DNA of 44,699 nucleotides from an uncultured Polynucleobacter sp. (GTDB taxonomy: Bacteria; Pseudomonadota; Gammaproteobacteria; Burkholderiales; Burkholderiaceae), in contig CALMBU010000100.1 of NCBI GenBank assembly GCA_937863045.1, positions 1 through 44,699 on the forward strand, given 5' to 3'. A program made the translations under genes and the position numbers. The stretch's first letter is position 1, and each line of letters opens with the position of its first letter. The notes beneath the pieces are model-generated. The model was not told the DNA's origin. It made no database searches and saw only the letters and a list, made by a program, of their open reading frames with translations. Shown piece by piece: positions 37,338 to 44,699 of the stretch.

Positions 37338-38390
37338 ATGTCTGATCAAAATTCTTCTAAATCTCAAGGTCTTTCTTACCGCGACGCGGGTGTTGATATG
37401 GAGGCTGGTGACGCGTTGGTTGAGCGCATCAAGCCAATGGCAAAGAAAACCATGCGCGAAGGTGTTTTGGCGGGTATTGGTGGGTTTGGAGCCCTTTTTG
37501 AGGTGCCCAAGCGTTACAAAGAGCCGGTCTTGGTATCTGGCACCGACGGTGTTGGTACTAAGTTAAAGCTTGCCTTTGATTGGAATCGCCACGATACAGT
37601 TGGTCAAGATTTGGTGGCCATGAGCGTGAATGACATTTTGGTGCAGGGCGCCGAGCCACTATTTTTCTTAGATTACTTTGCCTGTGGCAAGTTATCGGTT
37701 GATACAGCCGCAACAGTGGTGGGTGGCATTGCTCAAGGTTGCGAATTAGCCGGTTGCGCATTGATTGGTGGCGAAACAGCTGAAATGCCTGGCATGTACC
37801 CAGAAGGTGAATACGACTTAGCAGGCTTTGCTGTGGGTGCAGTTGAAAAGTCAGCCATGATTGATGGCAGAAGCATTCAAGCGGGTGATGTCATTTTAGG
37901 TTTGGCATCAAGTGGTGCTCATTCCAATGGTTATTCATTGATCAGAAAAATCATTGATCGCGCGGGTGCAAAAGCCAGTGATGATTTCCATGGCCAAAAG
38001 ATGACGGATGTTGTGATGGCTCCAACCCGCATTTACGTTAAATCAATGTTGGCATTGATTGCAAAAATCAAAGTTAAAGGTATGGCTCACATCACGGGTG
38101 GTGGATTGGTTGAGAACGTGCCCCGTGTGTTGCCTGAAAATACTCAAGCTGTTTTGCACCGTGATGCATGGCAGTTACCGCAACTATTCCAGTGGTTGCA
38201 AAAAAATGGTGGCGTTGAAGATGCTGAAATGCACCGCGTATTCAACTGCGGTGTTGGCATGGTCGTGATTTTGAGTGCCGCTGATGCAAAAGCAGCCAAA
38301 GCGCAACTTGAGTCAACAGGTGAGACGGTTTATCAATTAGGTGAGATTGTTGAAAGACCTGCTGGCGCACATCAAACCATCGTTGTTTAA
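37338..38390 (+). CDS. purM: Phosphoribosylformylglycinamidine cyclo-ligase (AIR synthetase)
   Basis: A 350-residue purine synthesis enzyme that closes the imidazole ring using ATP. The start is [21 protein letters not shown], and the ATP-binding parts are [37 protein letters not shown] and [11 protein letters not shown]. The C-terminal half carries [16 protein letters not shown] and FNCGVGMV. The length equals that of typical PurM (345-350). The upstream divergent region is 58 bases, with no purine operator recognised. An AT-rich TACATA box lies seven bases before the ATG without a Shine-Dalgarno, so this could be another leaderless start, but the -35 is poor. Confidence 0.97.
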   Translation: MSDQNSSKSQGLSYRDAGVDMEAGDALVERIKPMAKKTMREGVLAGIGGFGALFEVPKRYKEPVLVSGTDGVGTKLKLAFDWNRHDTVGQDLVAMSVNDILVQGAEPLFFLDYFACGKLSVDTAATVVGGIAQGCELAGCALIGGETAEMPGMYPEGEYDLAGFAVGAVEKSAMIDGRSIQAGDVILGLASSGAHSNGYSLIRKIIDRAGAKASDDFHGQKMTDVVMAPTRIYVKSMLALIAKIKVKGMAHITGGGLVENVPRVLPENTQAVLHRDAWQLPQLFQWLQKNGGVEDAEMHRVFNCGVGMVVILSAADAKAAKAQLESTGETVYQLGEIVERPAGAHQTIVV

Positions 38391-38410
38391 TTCAAGATTT
38401 AAATCAGAAA

Positions 38411-39400
38411 TTAAATGATTTGATAGTGAGCAAGTACATCTTGCTCACATTGCTTCATTTGACTCTCGTCTAAGGAGTCAATCACTTCTTTTGTTTGCAT
38501 GCCTCTGAGCCAAGTTAATTGGCGCTTGGCCAATTGTCTTGTGGCAGCAATCGCTTGATCTTGAAATTCTTGAAAAGTGATATTGCCATCCAAATGATCC
38601 CAAGCCTGACGATATCCCACGGCCCTCATGGATGGAAGATCGGGGTGTAAGCGAGGATTTTGACGAAGAGCTTTCATCTCATCTAAAAAACCTTCAGCCA
38701 TCATGATTTCAAAACGCTTGGCAATGCGTTCATGGAGAACTGAGCGATCGCTTGGTTCAATTGAAATCAAACGAAGGTTCATAGGAGCATTGTGATCTTC
38801 GCCGCTACCTTCACCTCTACCGCTGTCTTTGGGTTGTTCTTGCAACCACTCAGACATGGGTTTGCCGCTTTGAAGATAAATTTCTAAAGCACGTTGAACG
38901 CGCTGAGCATCATTTTTTTCTAGTCGTGCAGCAGTTTCTGGGTCAACCTGGGCAAGCTCTTCATGAATGGCTGGCCAACCGAGTTTGGCAGCGCGTGACT
39001 CAATTTCCGCGCGAATTTCTGGAGAGGCTGCTGGCATATTTGATAAGCCATGCGCGAGTGCACGCCAGTACAACATCGTGCCACCAACAATCAATGGAAT
39101 GTTGTTTCTTGCGCGTATCTCTTTGAGCCACTGTTTTGCGTCATGGGCAAACTTTGCTGCTGAATAAGGATCTTCTGGCTCAGCAATGTCGATGCCGTGA
39201 TGAGGCACTTCTTGCATTTCAGACTTGCTTGGCTTGGCAGTGCCAATGTCCATACCTTTATAGACGAGGGCTGAATCCATGCTGATGATTTCGATTGTTT
39301 GACCAAGCTGTTTTGCTGACCGCGCGATGGCCATGGCCAGCGAGCTTTTACCACTGGCGGTTGGACCAACGATGGTGATAACCGGTTGTTCAGATGTCAT
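38411..39400 (-). CDS. miaA: tRNA dimethylallyltransferase
   Basis: A 329-residue enzyme that attaches a dimethylallyl group to A37 of tRNAs reading codons that begin with U. The N-terminal P-loop GPTASGKSSLA is at residues 11-21, followed by IISMDSALVYKGMDIGTAKPS and HHGIDIAEPEDPYSAAKF. VGGTMLYWRALAHGLSNMP and the C-terminal RAVGYRQAWDHLDG are also diagnostic. It is last in the minus series murJ-sirB1-like-miaA (50 bases after the previous gene) and converges on purM, with 20 bases between stops. Its final codons contain a nine-pair inverted repeat at 38426-38448. Confidence 0.97.
   Translation of the reverse strand: MTSEQPVITIVGPTASGKSSLAMAIARSAKQLGQTIEIISMDSALVYKGMDIGTAKPSKSEMQEVPHHGIDIAEPEDPYSAAKFAHDAKQWLKEIRARNNIPLIVGGTMLYWRALAHGLSNMPAASPEIRAEIESRAAKLGWPAIHEELAQVDPETAARLEKNDAQRVQRALEIYLQSGKPMSEWLQEQPKDSGRGEGSGEDHNAPMNLRLISIEPSDRSVLHERIAKRFEIMMAEGFLDEMKALRQNPRLHPDLPSMRAVGYRQAWDHLDGNITFQEFQDQAIAATRQLAKRQLTWLRGMQTKEVIDSLDESQMKQCEQDVLAHYQII
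38426..38448 (+). terminator. Hairpin in the end of miaA, possible weak purM terminator
   Basis: Exact arms GTGAGCAAG (38426-38434) and CTTGCTCAC (38440-38448) surround a five-base loop, 36 bases after the purM stop. No T-run follows in either direction, so it could at most be a weak or factor-assisted 3' end, or an mRNA-protecting hairpin for purM. It lies within miaA coding sequence. Confidence 0.4.
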
Positions 39401-39450
39401 GATTAATGGCCGCGCGGCTATGACTTTTTTTATAAGGCAATCGGATTCGA

Positions 39451-40293
39451 TTAATGGAGGCGGTATTGTTCTTCAAGCTCAATGATCTGTGCTCGAATTT
39501 CATCTAAGTCACTTGCATTCTCCGTGCCATCCAAATACGTTTGCATATCTTCAATGGCAGGTCTGATGTAATCAAGCTGTGCCAATGCAATGCCACGGTC
39601 CCTGATTTCTTCTAATGCTTCTGGTAGCAAAATAACCAAACGTTGCTGAACGCCTAAGAGTCTTTCCCATCTTTCTTGTTGTGTGTAGATGGCTTTGAGA
39701 TTGCGTAAAAAGCGAGACAAGATTTCTCGAGAGCTCGATGATCTTAAAAAGGCACTCAAAGGCAGTTGATACTCGCCACGATATCCTTGAGCATCCAAAT
39801 ATGGATCGAGCATTTGTTGAAGCTCTTCTTTAGATAAAGAAGTTCCTGTTAGAGGATCAAGTATCACCTCACCCTGCGGTAGAGATAAGCGAACCATGAA
39901 ATGATTAGGGAATGAAACGCCCTTGATATTGAGACCAATTTGCTGCCCAAGTTCCATGAAGATCAAGGCCAAAGAAATGGGGATGCCTCTCCTGGTTTCT
40001 AGAACGCTGTGCAAGTAAGAGTTATTTGGGTCGTAATAGTCATTGCGGTTAGGTCCAAATCCTAATTCTTTAAAAAAGAAGTTTTTTAAGATTTGCAATT
40101 TTTGAATCCCGGCCATTTCGTGAGTGACACGTTGCTTGAGTTTGTCGCCCAATAAATCTAACTCATCAAAAACATGCTGAACCACCAAATCTGGGTAGGC
40201 GTGTTGAGCAACGGCAATCGCTGCTTCTGTCAAAGGGAAGTGATCATCCTCTGAAACCAATGAAGCAAAGTAATCAAGTTGTTGTGTTGGCAT
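39451..40293 (-). CDS. SirB1 family protein (transglutaminase-like fold with TPR segment)
   Basis: A 280-residue protein of the SirB1 family. The middle carries the transglutaminase-like core (NNSYLHSVLETRRGIPISLALIFMELGQQIGLNIKGVSFPNHFMVRL, about 90-150) and DPLTGTSLSKEEL. The C-terminal part (about 180-270) is helical and repeat-like, as in the tetratricopeptide region. The classical catalytic Cys of transglutaminases is absent in the core (Ser or Ala at that place), as in other SirB1 proteins, so enzymatic activity is doubtful. The biological role is not established. It lies between murJ (18 bases) and miaA. Confidence 0.85.
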   Translation of the reverse strand: MPTQQLDYFASLVSEDDHFPLTEAAIAVAQHAYPDLVVQHVFDELDLLGDKLKQRVTHEMAGIQKLQILKNFFFKELGFGPNRNDYYDPNNSYLHSVLETRRGIPISLALIFMELGQQIGLNIKGVSFPNHFMVRLSLPQGEVILDPLTGTSLSKEELQQMLDPYLDAQGYRGEYQLPLSAFLRSSSSREILSRFLRNLKAIYTQQERWERLLGVQQRLVILLPEALEEIRDRGIALAQLDYIRPAIEDMQTYLDGTENASDLDEIRAQIIELEEQYRLH

Positions 40294-40311
40294 AGTTCTA
40301 AAAAATTTGTT

Positions 40312-41874
40312 TTATGTTGCTTTGTATAAAAAATCTTTGACCCTGAAACCTGTTATCCATAATGTGCCCAAATAAACACCACCCGCCAGAGCCAACCATA
40401 AGCCTAAGAAACCAATTCTGGTGAATGGTGTGCTTTTTAATTCTAACCAGTCATGTTGATGGGCGCCGTAGTAAAAAATAACACCAATCGCCACCAGGGC
40501 AATGCTCAACTTGAATAAAAACTTCAGCCACCCTGCATTTTTCATCAGCAAGCCTTGCTTATGAAGACCGCGCCATAAAAGATAAGCATTCAGGCAAGCG
40601 CCTAAGCCAATCGAAAGTGCCAGACCTGCATGATCTAGCCACGGCACTAAAACAATATTGGCCAGTTGAGTCAATACCAAAACAGTGATGGCAATTTTCA
40701 CGGGTGTTTTGATGTCTTGTCGTGAGTAGTAGGCAGGGGCCAAGATTTTTATCAAGATCAAACCAATCAAACCAACACCGTATGCGGCCAATGCGCGCTG
40801 AGTCATCGTCACATCAACGGCTGTGAATTGGCCGTAGTGATACAAGACCGTGGCCAGTGGCTGACCAAATAAAAATAATGCCAAAGCTGCCGGAGCTGCC
40901 AAGACAAAGGTTAACTTGAGACCCCAGTCAATTAACTGAGTCATTTGTGTTTTATCTTCTAGTGCATTTGCTTTTGAGAGGCTTGGCAGTAAGACTGTAG
41001 CAATTGCAACGCCGAGTAAAGCTGTTGGGAACTCCATCAAGCGATCGGCGTATGAAAGCCAAGACACGCTGCCAACAGCAAGGTGTGAAGCAATATTGGT
41101 ATTGATGATGAGTGATAGTTGAGCTACTGAAACGCCAAACAGCGCTGGCAACATCAGGCGCAATACTTTTTTTGCCCCTGGGTGATTCCATGCTTGATTG
41201 ATTTTGCTAAAGCTCAATCCAATTCTGGGAAGCATGCCAATCTTTTTAAGGGCAGGTATTTGAATCGCTAATTGAGCGATGCCCCCGACAATCACGCCAA
41301 CGCCTAAGGCATAGATGGGGGTCTCAAAATAGGGGGAAAGTAACCATGAAGAAAAGATCATGGATAAATTAAGAAGAACTGGTGTGAAAGCCGGGACCGC
41401 AAATTTCTTATAAGTATTAAGAATGCCGGCTGACAAAGACACCATCGAAATCAGTCCGATATAAGGGAACATGATCCGAGTCAGGGTCAAGCTGGCCTCA
41501 TGAGCTCCTGTCTCTCGAATGCCCGAAGCCACCAAGAAAATGATCCAAGGGGCGCCAATCACCCCCAAAATCACAGTTGCCAACAATGCCCAAAATAAGA
41601 GGGTGGCAATAGCACCCACCATTAAAGCCGTGCCTTCCTTGCCTTCTTTGGTGCTGGTTTCGCTTAAAACAGGGACAAATGCCTGCGAAAACGCCCCTTC
41701 AGCAAACAAACGCCTCAATAAATTGGGGATTCTGAAGGCCACATTGAAGGCGTCAGTCCACTCTGAGGCCCCGTAGGTTCTAGCAATGAGGGTTTCTCGG
41801 AGCAATCCCGTGATGCGGGATAGCATGGTAAAGCTACTGATTTTGGCGGCGGCAGATAATAAGTTCACAGGCAT
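40312..41874 (-). CDS. murJ: Lipid II flippase MurJ
   Basis: A 520-residue polytopic inner-membrane protein of the MOP/MVF superfamily (about 14 helices; E. coli MurJ 511) that turns lipid-linked peptidoglycan precursor to the periplasmic side. The N-terminus has the family signature SSFTMLSRITGLLRETLIARTYGASEWTDAFNVAFRIPNLLRRLFAEGAFSQAFVP. The central cavity region includes LMLPALFGVSVAQLSLIINTNIAS and SYADRLMEFPTALLGVAIATVLLPSLS. The start could be ATG 41874 or the GTG two codons later. It is divergent from rpsT, a common neighbour. Confidence 0.96.
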   Translation of the reverse strand: MPVNLLSAAAKISSFTMLSRITGLLRETLIARTYGASEWTDAFNVAFRIPNLLRRLFAEGAFSQAFVPVLSETSTKEGKEGTALMVGAIATLLFWALLATVILGVIGAPWIIFLVASGIRETGAHEASLTLTRIMFPYIGLISMVSLSAGILNTYKKFAVPAFTPVLLNLSMIFSSWLLSPYFETPIYALGVGVIVGGIAQLAIQIPALKKIGMLPRIGLSFSKINQAWNHPGAKKVLRLMLPALFGVSVAQLSLIINTNIASHLAVGSVSWLSYADRLMEFPTALLGVAIATVLLPSLSKANALEDKTQMTQLIDWGLKLTFVLAAPAALALFLFGQPLATVLYHYGQFTAVDVTMTQRALAAYGVGLIGLILIKILAPAYYSRQDIKTPVKIAITVLVLTQLANIVLVPWLDHAGLALSIGLGACLNAYLLWRGLHKQGLLMKNAGWLKFLFKLSIALVAIGVIFYYGAHQHDWLELKSTPFTRIGFLGLWLALAGGVYLGTLWITGFRVKDFLYKAT

Positions 41875-41921
41875 AGTTTTACAGATTTCTGGCGGGGGTG
41901 GTAGCCTTCCTCAGGATAAGT

Positions 41922-41927
41922 TATAAT
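41922..41927 (+). promoter_or_regulatory. Likely -10 box of the rpsT promoter
   Basis: A perfect TATAAT hexamer lies 36 bases before the rpsT ATG, which fits a strong ribosomal protein promoter with a leader of about 30 bases. No good -35 is seen at 17-18 bases. A ribosome binding element AAAGG (41951-41955) precedes the start. Confidence 0.6.
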
Positions 41928-41963
41928 CTTTTTCTTTTGGCAATACCCCTAAAGGTTATAAAC

Positions 41964-42230
41964 ATGGCAAATACCGCCCAAGCTCGTAAACGTGCCCGCC
42001 AGGCAGTTTCTCAAAATGAACACAACACCAGCTTGCGTTCACGTCTTCGCACAGCTATCAAGTCTGTACGTAAAGCCGTAGATGCTGGTGATAAAGCTGC
42101 TGCAGCTAAGGTTTTCCAGGCTGCACAGGCAACTATCGACAAGATTGCAGACAAAAAGGTTGTGCATAAAAACACTGCTGCGCGTACAAAATCACGCTTA
42201 TCTGCAGCTGTTAAGGGCATGACTGCCTAA
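41964..42230 (+). CDS. rpsT: 30S ribosomal protein S20
   Basis: An 88-residue, very basic, Ala- and Lys-rich helical protein that binds 16S rRNA in the small subunit. It starts [13 protein letters not shown], followed by a long three-helix layout ([20 protein letters not shown], then [18 protein letters not shown]). The frame is open 22 codons upstream, but this start fits the family and follows AAAGG. Divergent from murJ and convergent with the DUF3579 gene, with a clear terminator between them. Confidence 0.98.
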   Translation: MANTAQARKRARQAVSQNEHNTSLRSRLRTAIKSVRKAVDAGDKAAAAKVFQAAQATIDKIADKKVVHKNTAARTKSRLSAAVKGMTA

Positions 42231-42251
42231 TTCAGGTCAGTTTTAAAGAAG

Positions 42252-42280
42252 CCCGTTCCCTTATCCGGAGCGGGTTTTTT
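42252..42280 (+). terminator. Intrinsic terminator of rpsT
   Basis: The stem CCCGTTCC (42252-42259) with GGAGCGGG (42267-42274) has eight pairs including one G-U, a seven-base loop, and six T (42275-42280). Because A-rich bases precede it, it could also act on the convergent DUF3579 transcript, which ends at 42285. Confidence 0.88.
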
Positions 42281-42284
42281 GTTT

Positions 42285-42593
42285 CTAGTTGTTTGATTTT
42301 ATTGGGATTTCGCAAGCCTCAACAATCGGAAGATTGTTATCTTTGGCAAAGTTTTTCACGAAATCCATGGCTTTTGGCTCGATATCACTGAGACGCTCAT
42401 CGACAACCACACACTTTATGCCTGCGATGTTCACAGGTTTAACAAAGGGTGAGTATGTGAAGCGAGGGTCACTTGGGTCATCTTCAGGTCGAAATTGAGC
42501 CATGACACCGCAAAGTCTTTCAGCCCAGTCGCTGGGTCGAAATGGCTTACCATCATGTGTGAGACCTTGAATGAAGAATTGTTTGGTCGTCAC
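42285..42593 (-). CDS. DUF3579 family protein, GTG start
   Basis: A 102-residue protein of a small family common in betaproteobacteria, recognised by FFIQGLTHDGKPFRPSDWAERLCG, the FVKPVNIAGIKCVVVDERL strand region and the C-terminal FVKNFAKDNNLPIVEAC. It has no signal peptide or membrane helix, is soluble and probably an alpha/beta fold. The function is unknown. The frame has no upstream ATG, so GTG 42593 is the start; the first internal Met (residue 31) would remove conserved sequence. No Shine-Dalgarno is evident. The place between rpsT and argF is conserved in related genomes to my knowledge. Confidence 0.85.
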   Translation of the reverse strand: MTTKQFFIQGLTHDGKPFRPSDWAERLCGVMAQFRPEDDPSDPRFTYSPFVKPVNIAGIKCVVVDERLSDIEPKAMDFVKNFAKDNNLPIVEACEIPIKSNN

Positions 42594-42700
42594 GATATGT
42601 ATGCGGTATAAATGAAAGATTGGTTGGGGAAAACCCGATTATTTTAGCAGTTAAGAGCTAGTGTGAATCAATTATTGAGTTAAACAGGCATTTGAAATTT

Positions 42701-43627
42701 ATGGCGTCAAATCTTGCTGTTAGACATTATTTACAGTTCACTGATTTCAGTGCGGATGAGTACGCTTATCTTTTAGAAAGATCAGCTTTTTTAAAAGCTA
42801 AATTTAAAAGATACGAAACCTGGCACCCACTTCATGACCGAACCTTGGCCATGATTTTTGAAAAAAACTCCACCCGCACCAGATTATCTTTTGAAGCAGG
42901 CATCCATCAATTGGGTGGTCATGCTGTATTTCTAAATACCAAAGACACCCAATTAGGTCGTGGTGAGCCAGTTGAGGATGCCGCTCAAGTGATCTCACGC
43001 ATGACTGACATCATCATGATCAGAACATTTGGCCAAGACATCATTGAGCGTTTTGCTGCGCATTCACGTGTGCCTGTGATCAATGGTTTGACCAATGAAT
43101 ACCATCCTTGCCAAGTATTGGCTGACATCTTCACCTATGTAGAGCAGCGCGGCAGCATCAAGGGTAAGACAGTTGCGTGGGTAGGTGATGCTAACAACAT
43201 GGCCTACACCTGGATACAGGCGGCCGAGCTTTTAGATTTCAAGCTTAATTTCTCTGCTCCTGCGGCCTATCAGCTCGATCAAAAGATGTTGAGCCCGAAT
43301 GCCAAAAAATATTTAACAGTTTTTGAAAATCCAGTCGATGCATGTCGTGGGGCTGATTTGGTCACCACCGATGTATGGACCAGCATGGGTTACGAAGATG
43401 AAAATCAAATTCGTTTAAAGGCTTTCAAGGGTTGGATGGTCAATGACGCGCTCATGGCGACTGCCAATGCAGACGCCTTGTTCATGCATTGTTTGCCTGC
43501 TCACAGAGGTGAAGAGGTTTCTGCATCAGTGATTGATGGTCCTCAAAGCGTTGTTTGGGATGAGGCAGAAAATCGTCTGCATGTACAAAAAGCTTTGATG
43601 GAATTTTTGCTTTGCGGCAAGTTGTAA
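42701..43627 (+). CDS. argF: Ornithine carbamoyltransferase
   Basis: A 308-residue enzyme that makes citrulline from ornithine and carbamoyl phosphate in arginine synthesis. The carbamoyl phosphate site STRTR is at residues 57-61, HPCQ at 135-138, the ornithine-side segment DVWTSMGYE at about 224-232, and HCLPAHRGEEV at 263-273. ATG 42701 is used rather than a TTG three codons earlier. The 107-base divergent region upstream shows no clear promoter or ARG box. argG follows after 32 bases, so the last two steps before argininosuccinate lyase may be co-transcribed. Confidence 0.97.
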   Translation: MASNLAVRHYLQFTDFSADEYAYLLERSAFLKAKFKRYETWHPLHDRTLAMIFEKNSTRTRLSFEAGIHQLGGHAVFLNTKDTQLGRGEPVEDAAQVISRMTDIIMIRTFGQDIIERFAAHSRVPVINGLTNEYHPCQVLADIFTYVEQRGSIKGKTVAWVGDANNMAYTWIQAAELLDFKLNFSAPAAYQLDQKMLSPNAKKYLTVFENPVDACRGADLVTTDVWTSMGYEDENQIRLKAFKGWMVNDALMATANADALFMHCLPAHRGEEVSASVIDGPQSVVWDEAENRLHVQKALMEFLLCGKL

Positions 43628-43659
43628 TTTTTACTTAAACTTTAATTTATTAGATAGAT

Positions 43660-44699
43660 ATGTCAGATATTAAAAAAGTTGTTCTAGCTTATTCAGGTGG
43701 CTTAGATACCAGCGTTATTTTGAAGTGGTTGCAAGACACCTATCAATGTGAAATCGTGACTTTCACGGCTGATTTGGGTCAGGGTGAAGAGCTTGAGCCA
43801 GCAAGAGCCAAGGCGCTTAAATTTGGTATCAAACCTGAAAACATTTTTATTGATGATTTGCGCGAAGAGTTTGTCAGAGATTTTGTTTTCCCGATGTTCC
43901 GTGCTAACACGGTTTATGAGGGCGAATATTTGTTGGGCACATCTATTGCCCGCCCATTGATTGCAAAACGTCAAATTGAGATTGCACGCCAAACCGGTGC
44001 TGATTCGGTATCGCATGGCGCCACAGGCAAAGGCAATGACCAGGTTCGTTTTGAACTTGGCTACTACTCATTAGAGCCATCGATCAAAGTGATCGCTCCA
44101 TGGCGTGAATGGGATTTGTTGTCACGTGAAAAGTTATTGGCTTATGCTGAGCAACATGGCATCCCAGTTGAAATGAAACACAAGCAAGGTGGCGCGCCAT
44201 ACTCAATGGACGCAAACTTATTGCACATCAGCTTCGAAGGTCGTCACCTTGAAGATCCTAAGGCAGAAGCTGAAGAATCTATGTGGCGTTGGACTGTATC
44301 TCCAGAGCAGGCTCCTGATACTCCTGAGTACCTCGACATTGAATTCGAGCGCGGTGATGCTGTTGCGATTAACGGTAAGCGTTACAAAGCCCACGAAATG
44401 TTGGCTGAACTCAATAAACTCGGCGGCAAGCATGGCATTGGCCGCTTAGACCTTGTTGAGAACCGCTATGTTGGTATGAAGAGCCGTGGTTGCTACGAAA
44501 CTCCTGGTGGCACGATTCTTTTGAAGGCTCATAGGGGTATCGAGAGCATTACTTTGGATCGCGAAGTGGCTCATTTGAAAGATGATTTGATGCCACGTTA
44601 CGCCAGCATGATTTACAACGGCTATTGGTGGGCGCCAGAGCGTGTGGCTATTCAGACATTGATTGATCACACTCAGCAAAGCGTGAGTGGCTTTGTGCG
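43660..44699 (+). CDS. argG: Argininosuccinate synthase, N-terminal part (truncated by window edge)
   Basis: An open frame with ATG at 43660 runs without a stop to the right edge, giving about 346 codons of an enzyme that is usually about 400-410 long. It joins citrulline and aspartate with ATP. The PP-loop [10 protein letters not shown] is at residues 10-19, followed by [31 protein letters not shown], and in the second domain [26 protein letters not shown], then [16 protein letters not shown]. It belongs to the shorter argininosuccinate synthase type and follows argF by 32 bases. Confidence 0.97.
   Translation, partial: MSDIKKVVLAYSGGLDTSVILKWLQDTYQCEIVTFTADLGQGEELEPARAKALKFGIKPENIFIDDLREEFVRDFVFPMFRANTVYEGEYLLGTSIARPLIAKRQIEIARQTGADSVSHGATGKGNDQVRFELGYYSLEPSIKVIAPWREWDLLSREKLLAYAEQHGIPVEMKHKQGGAPYSMDANLLHISFEGRHLEDPKAEAEESMWRWTVSPEQAPDTPEYLDIEFERGDAVAINGKRYKAHEMLAELNKLGGKHGIGRLDLVENRYVGMKSRGCYETPGGTILLKAHRGIESITLDREVAHLKDDLMPRYASMIYNGYWWAPERVAIQTLIDHTQQSVSGFV

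Noticed and set aside
39401-39431. GC-rich palindrome (GCCGCGCGGC) followed by seven T on plus, between miaA and the SirB1-like gene
   Set aside because: It looks like a plus-strand terminator, but no plus-strand gene precedes it for about 1 kb, and on the minus strand the T-run is on the wrong side.
42602-42651. Short plus-strand ORFs upstream of argF as an arginine attenuator
   Set aside because: They contain at most one Arg codon and no terminator-like hairpin follows, unlike the aroG leader.
42660-42690. ARG-box-like TGAATCAATTATTGA upstream of argF
   Set aside because: Spacing and symmetry do not match the ArgR consensus (TGAAT, four bases, ATTCA), and there is only one copy.
42692-42700. 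TTG start for argF three codons upstream
   Set aside because: An ATG at 42701 gives a normal N-terminus; nothing supports the rarer codon.

Overview
The window reads as a stretch of core chromosome from a betaproteobacterium of the order Burkholderiales. Moderate to low GC, short intergenic gaps and the gene neighbourhoods (glcDEF with yggS-proC, yhdP-nitrilase-tldD-aroG, pcnB-folK-panB, a DUF3579 gene between rpsT and argF) look most like Polynucleobacter or a close freshwater relative. That is an inference from protein style and synteny; no search was run. I see no insertion sequence, prophage, CRISPR array, tRNA or rRNA. No stretch longer than about 210 bases lacks a gene.

Layout from left to right: secD (cut by the window edge), yajC, tgt and queA on the minus strand (queuosine tRNA modification and Sec translocase accessories). 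Then recG-oxyR-ubiA on plus, and a five-gene minus operon glcD-glcE-glcF-yggS-proC. A lone plus cobalamin adenosyltransferase gene follows. Next comes a long minus block yhdP-nitrilase-tldD-aroG, with glnE divergent from it on plus, and nadK-recN on minus. A plus heat-shock block follows: hrcA-hemH, grpE and dnaK-dnaJ. The minus operon perM-like/hda/HAD phosphatase/pcnB/folK/panB comes next, then purM on plus and murJ-sirB1-like-miaA on minus. The window ends with rpsT (plus), a DUF3579 gene (minus), argF (plus) and the start of argG (plus, cut by the right edge).

The most notable find is not a large gene. Between tldD and aroG, on the minus strand, a 25-codon ORF (14109..14186) contains eight consecutive aromatic codons (FYFFYFWF). 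It is followed by a GC-rich hairpin with nine T residues, and an alternative pairing is possible between the peptide's Gly-Gly codons and the terminator's 5' arm. This is the layout of a ribosome-mediated transcription attenuator, here placed in front of the first enzyme of aromatic amino acid synthesis (DAHP synthase). In E. coli the DAHP synthase genes are controlled by repressors, not by such a leader.

Other regulatory structure: two well-formed sigma-32 type heat-shock promoters (before grpE and before dnaK), the first followed directly by a 27-bp inverted repeat that ends one base before the grpE start codon. Several genes have a -10-like box 6-7 bases before the ATG and no Shine-Dalgarno sequence, suggesting leaderless mRNAs. 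At several convergent gene pairs, hairpins or terminators of one gene lie inside the last codons of the opposing gene. Start codons were corrected for ten genes where the longest open frame runs upstream of the credible start.
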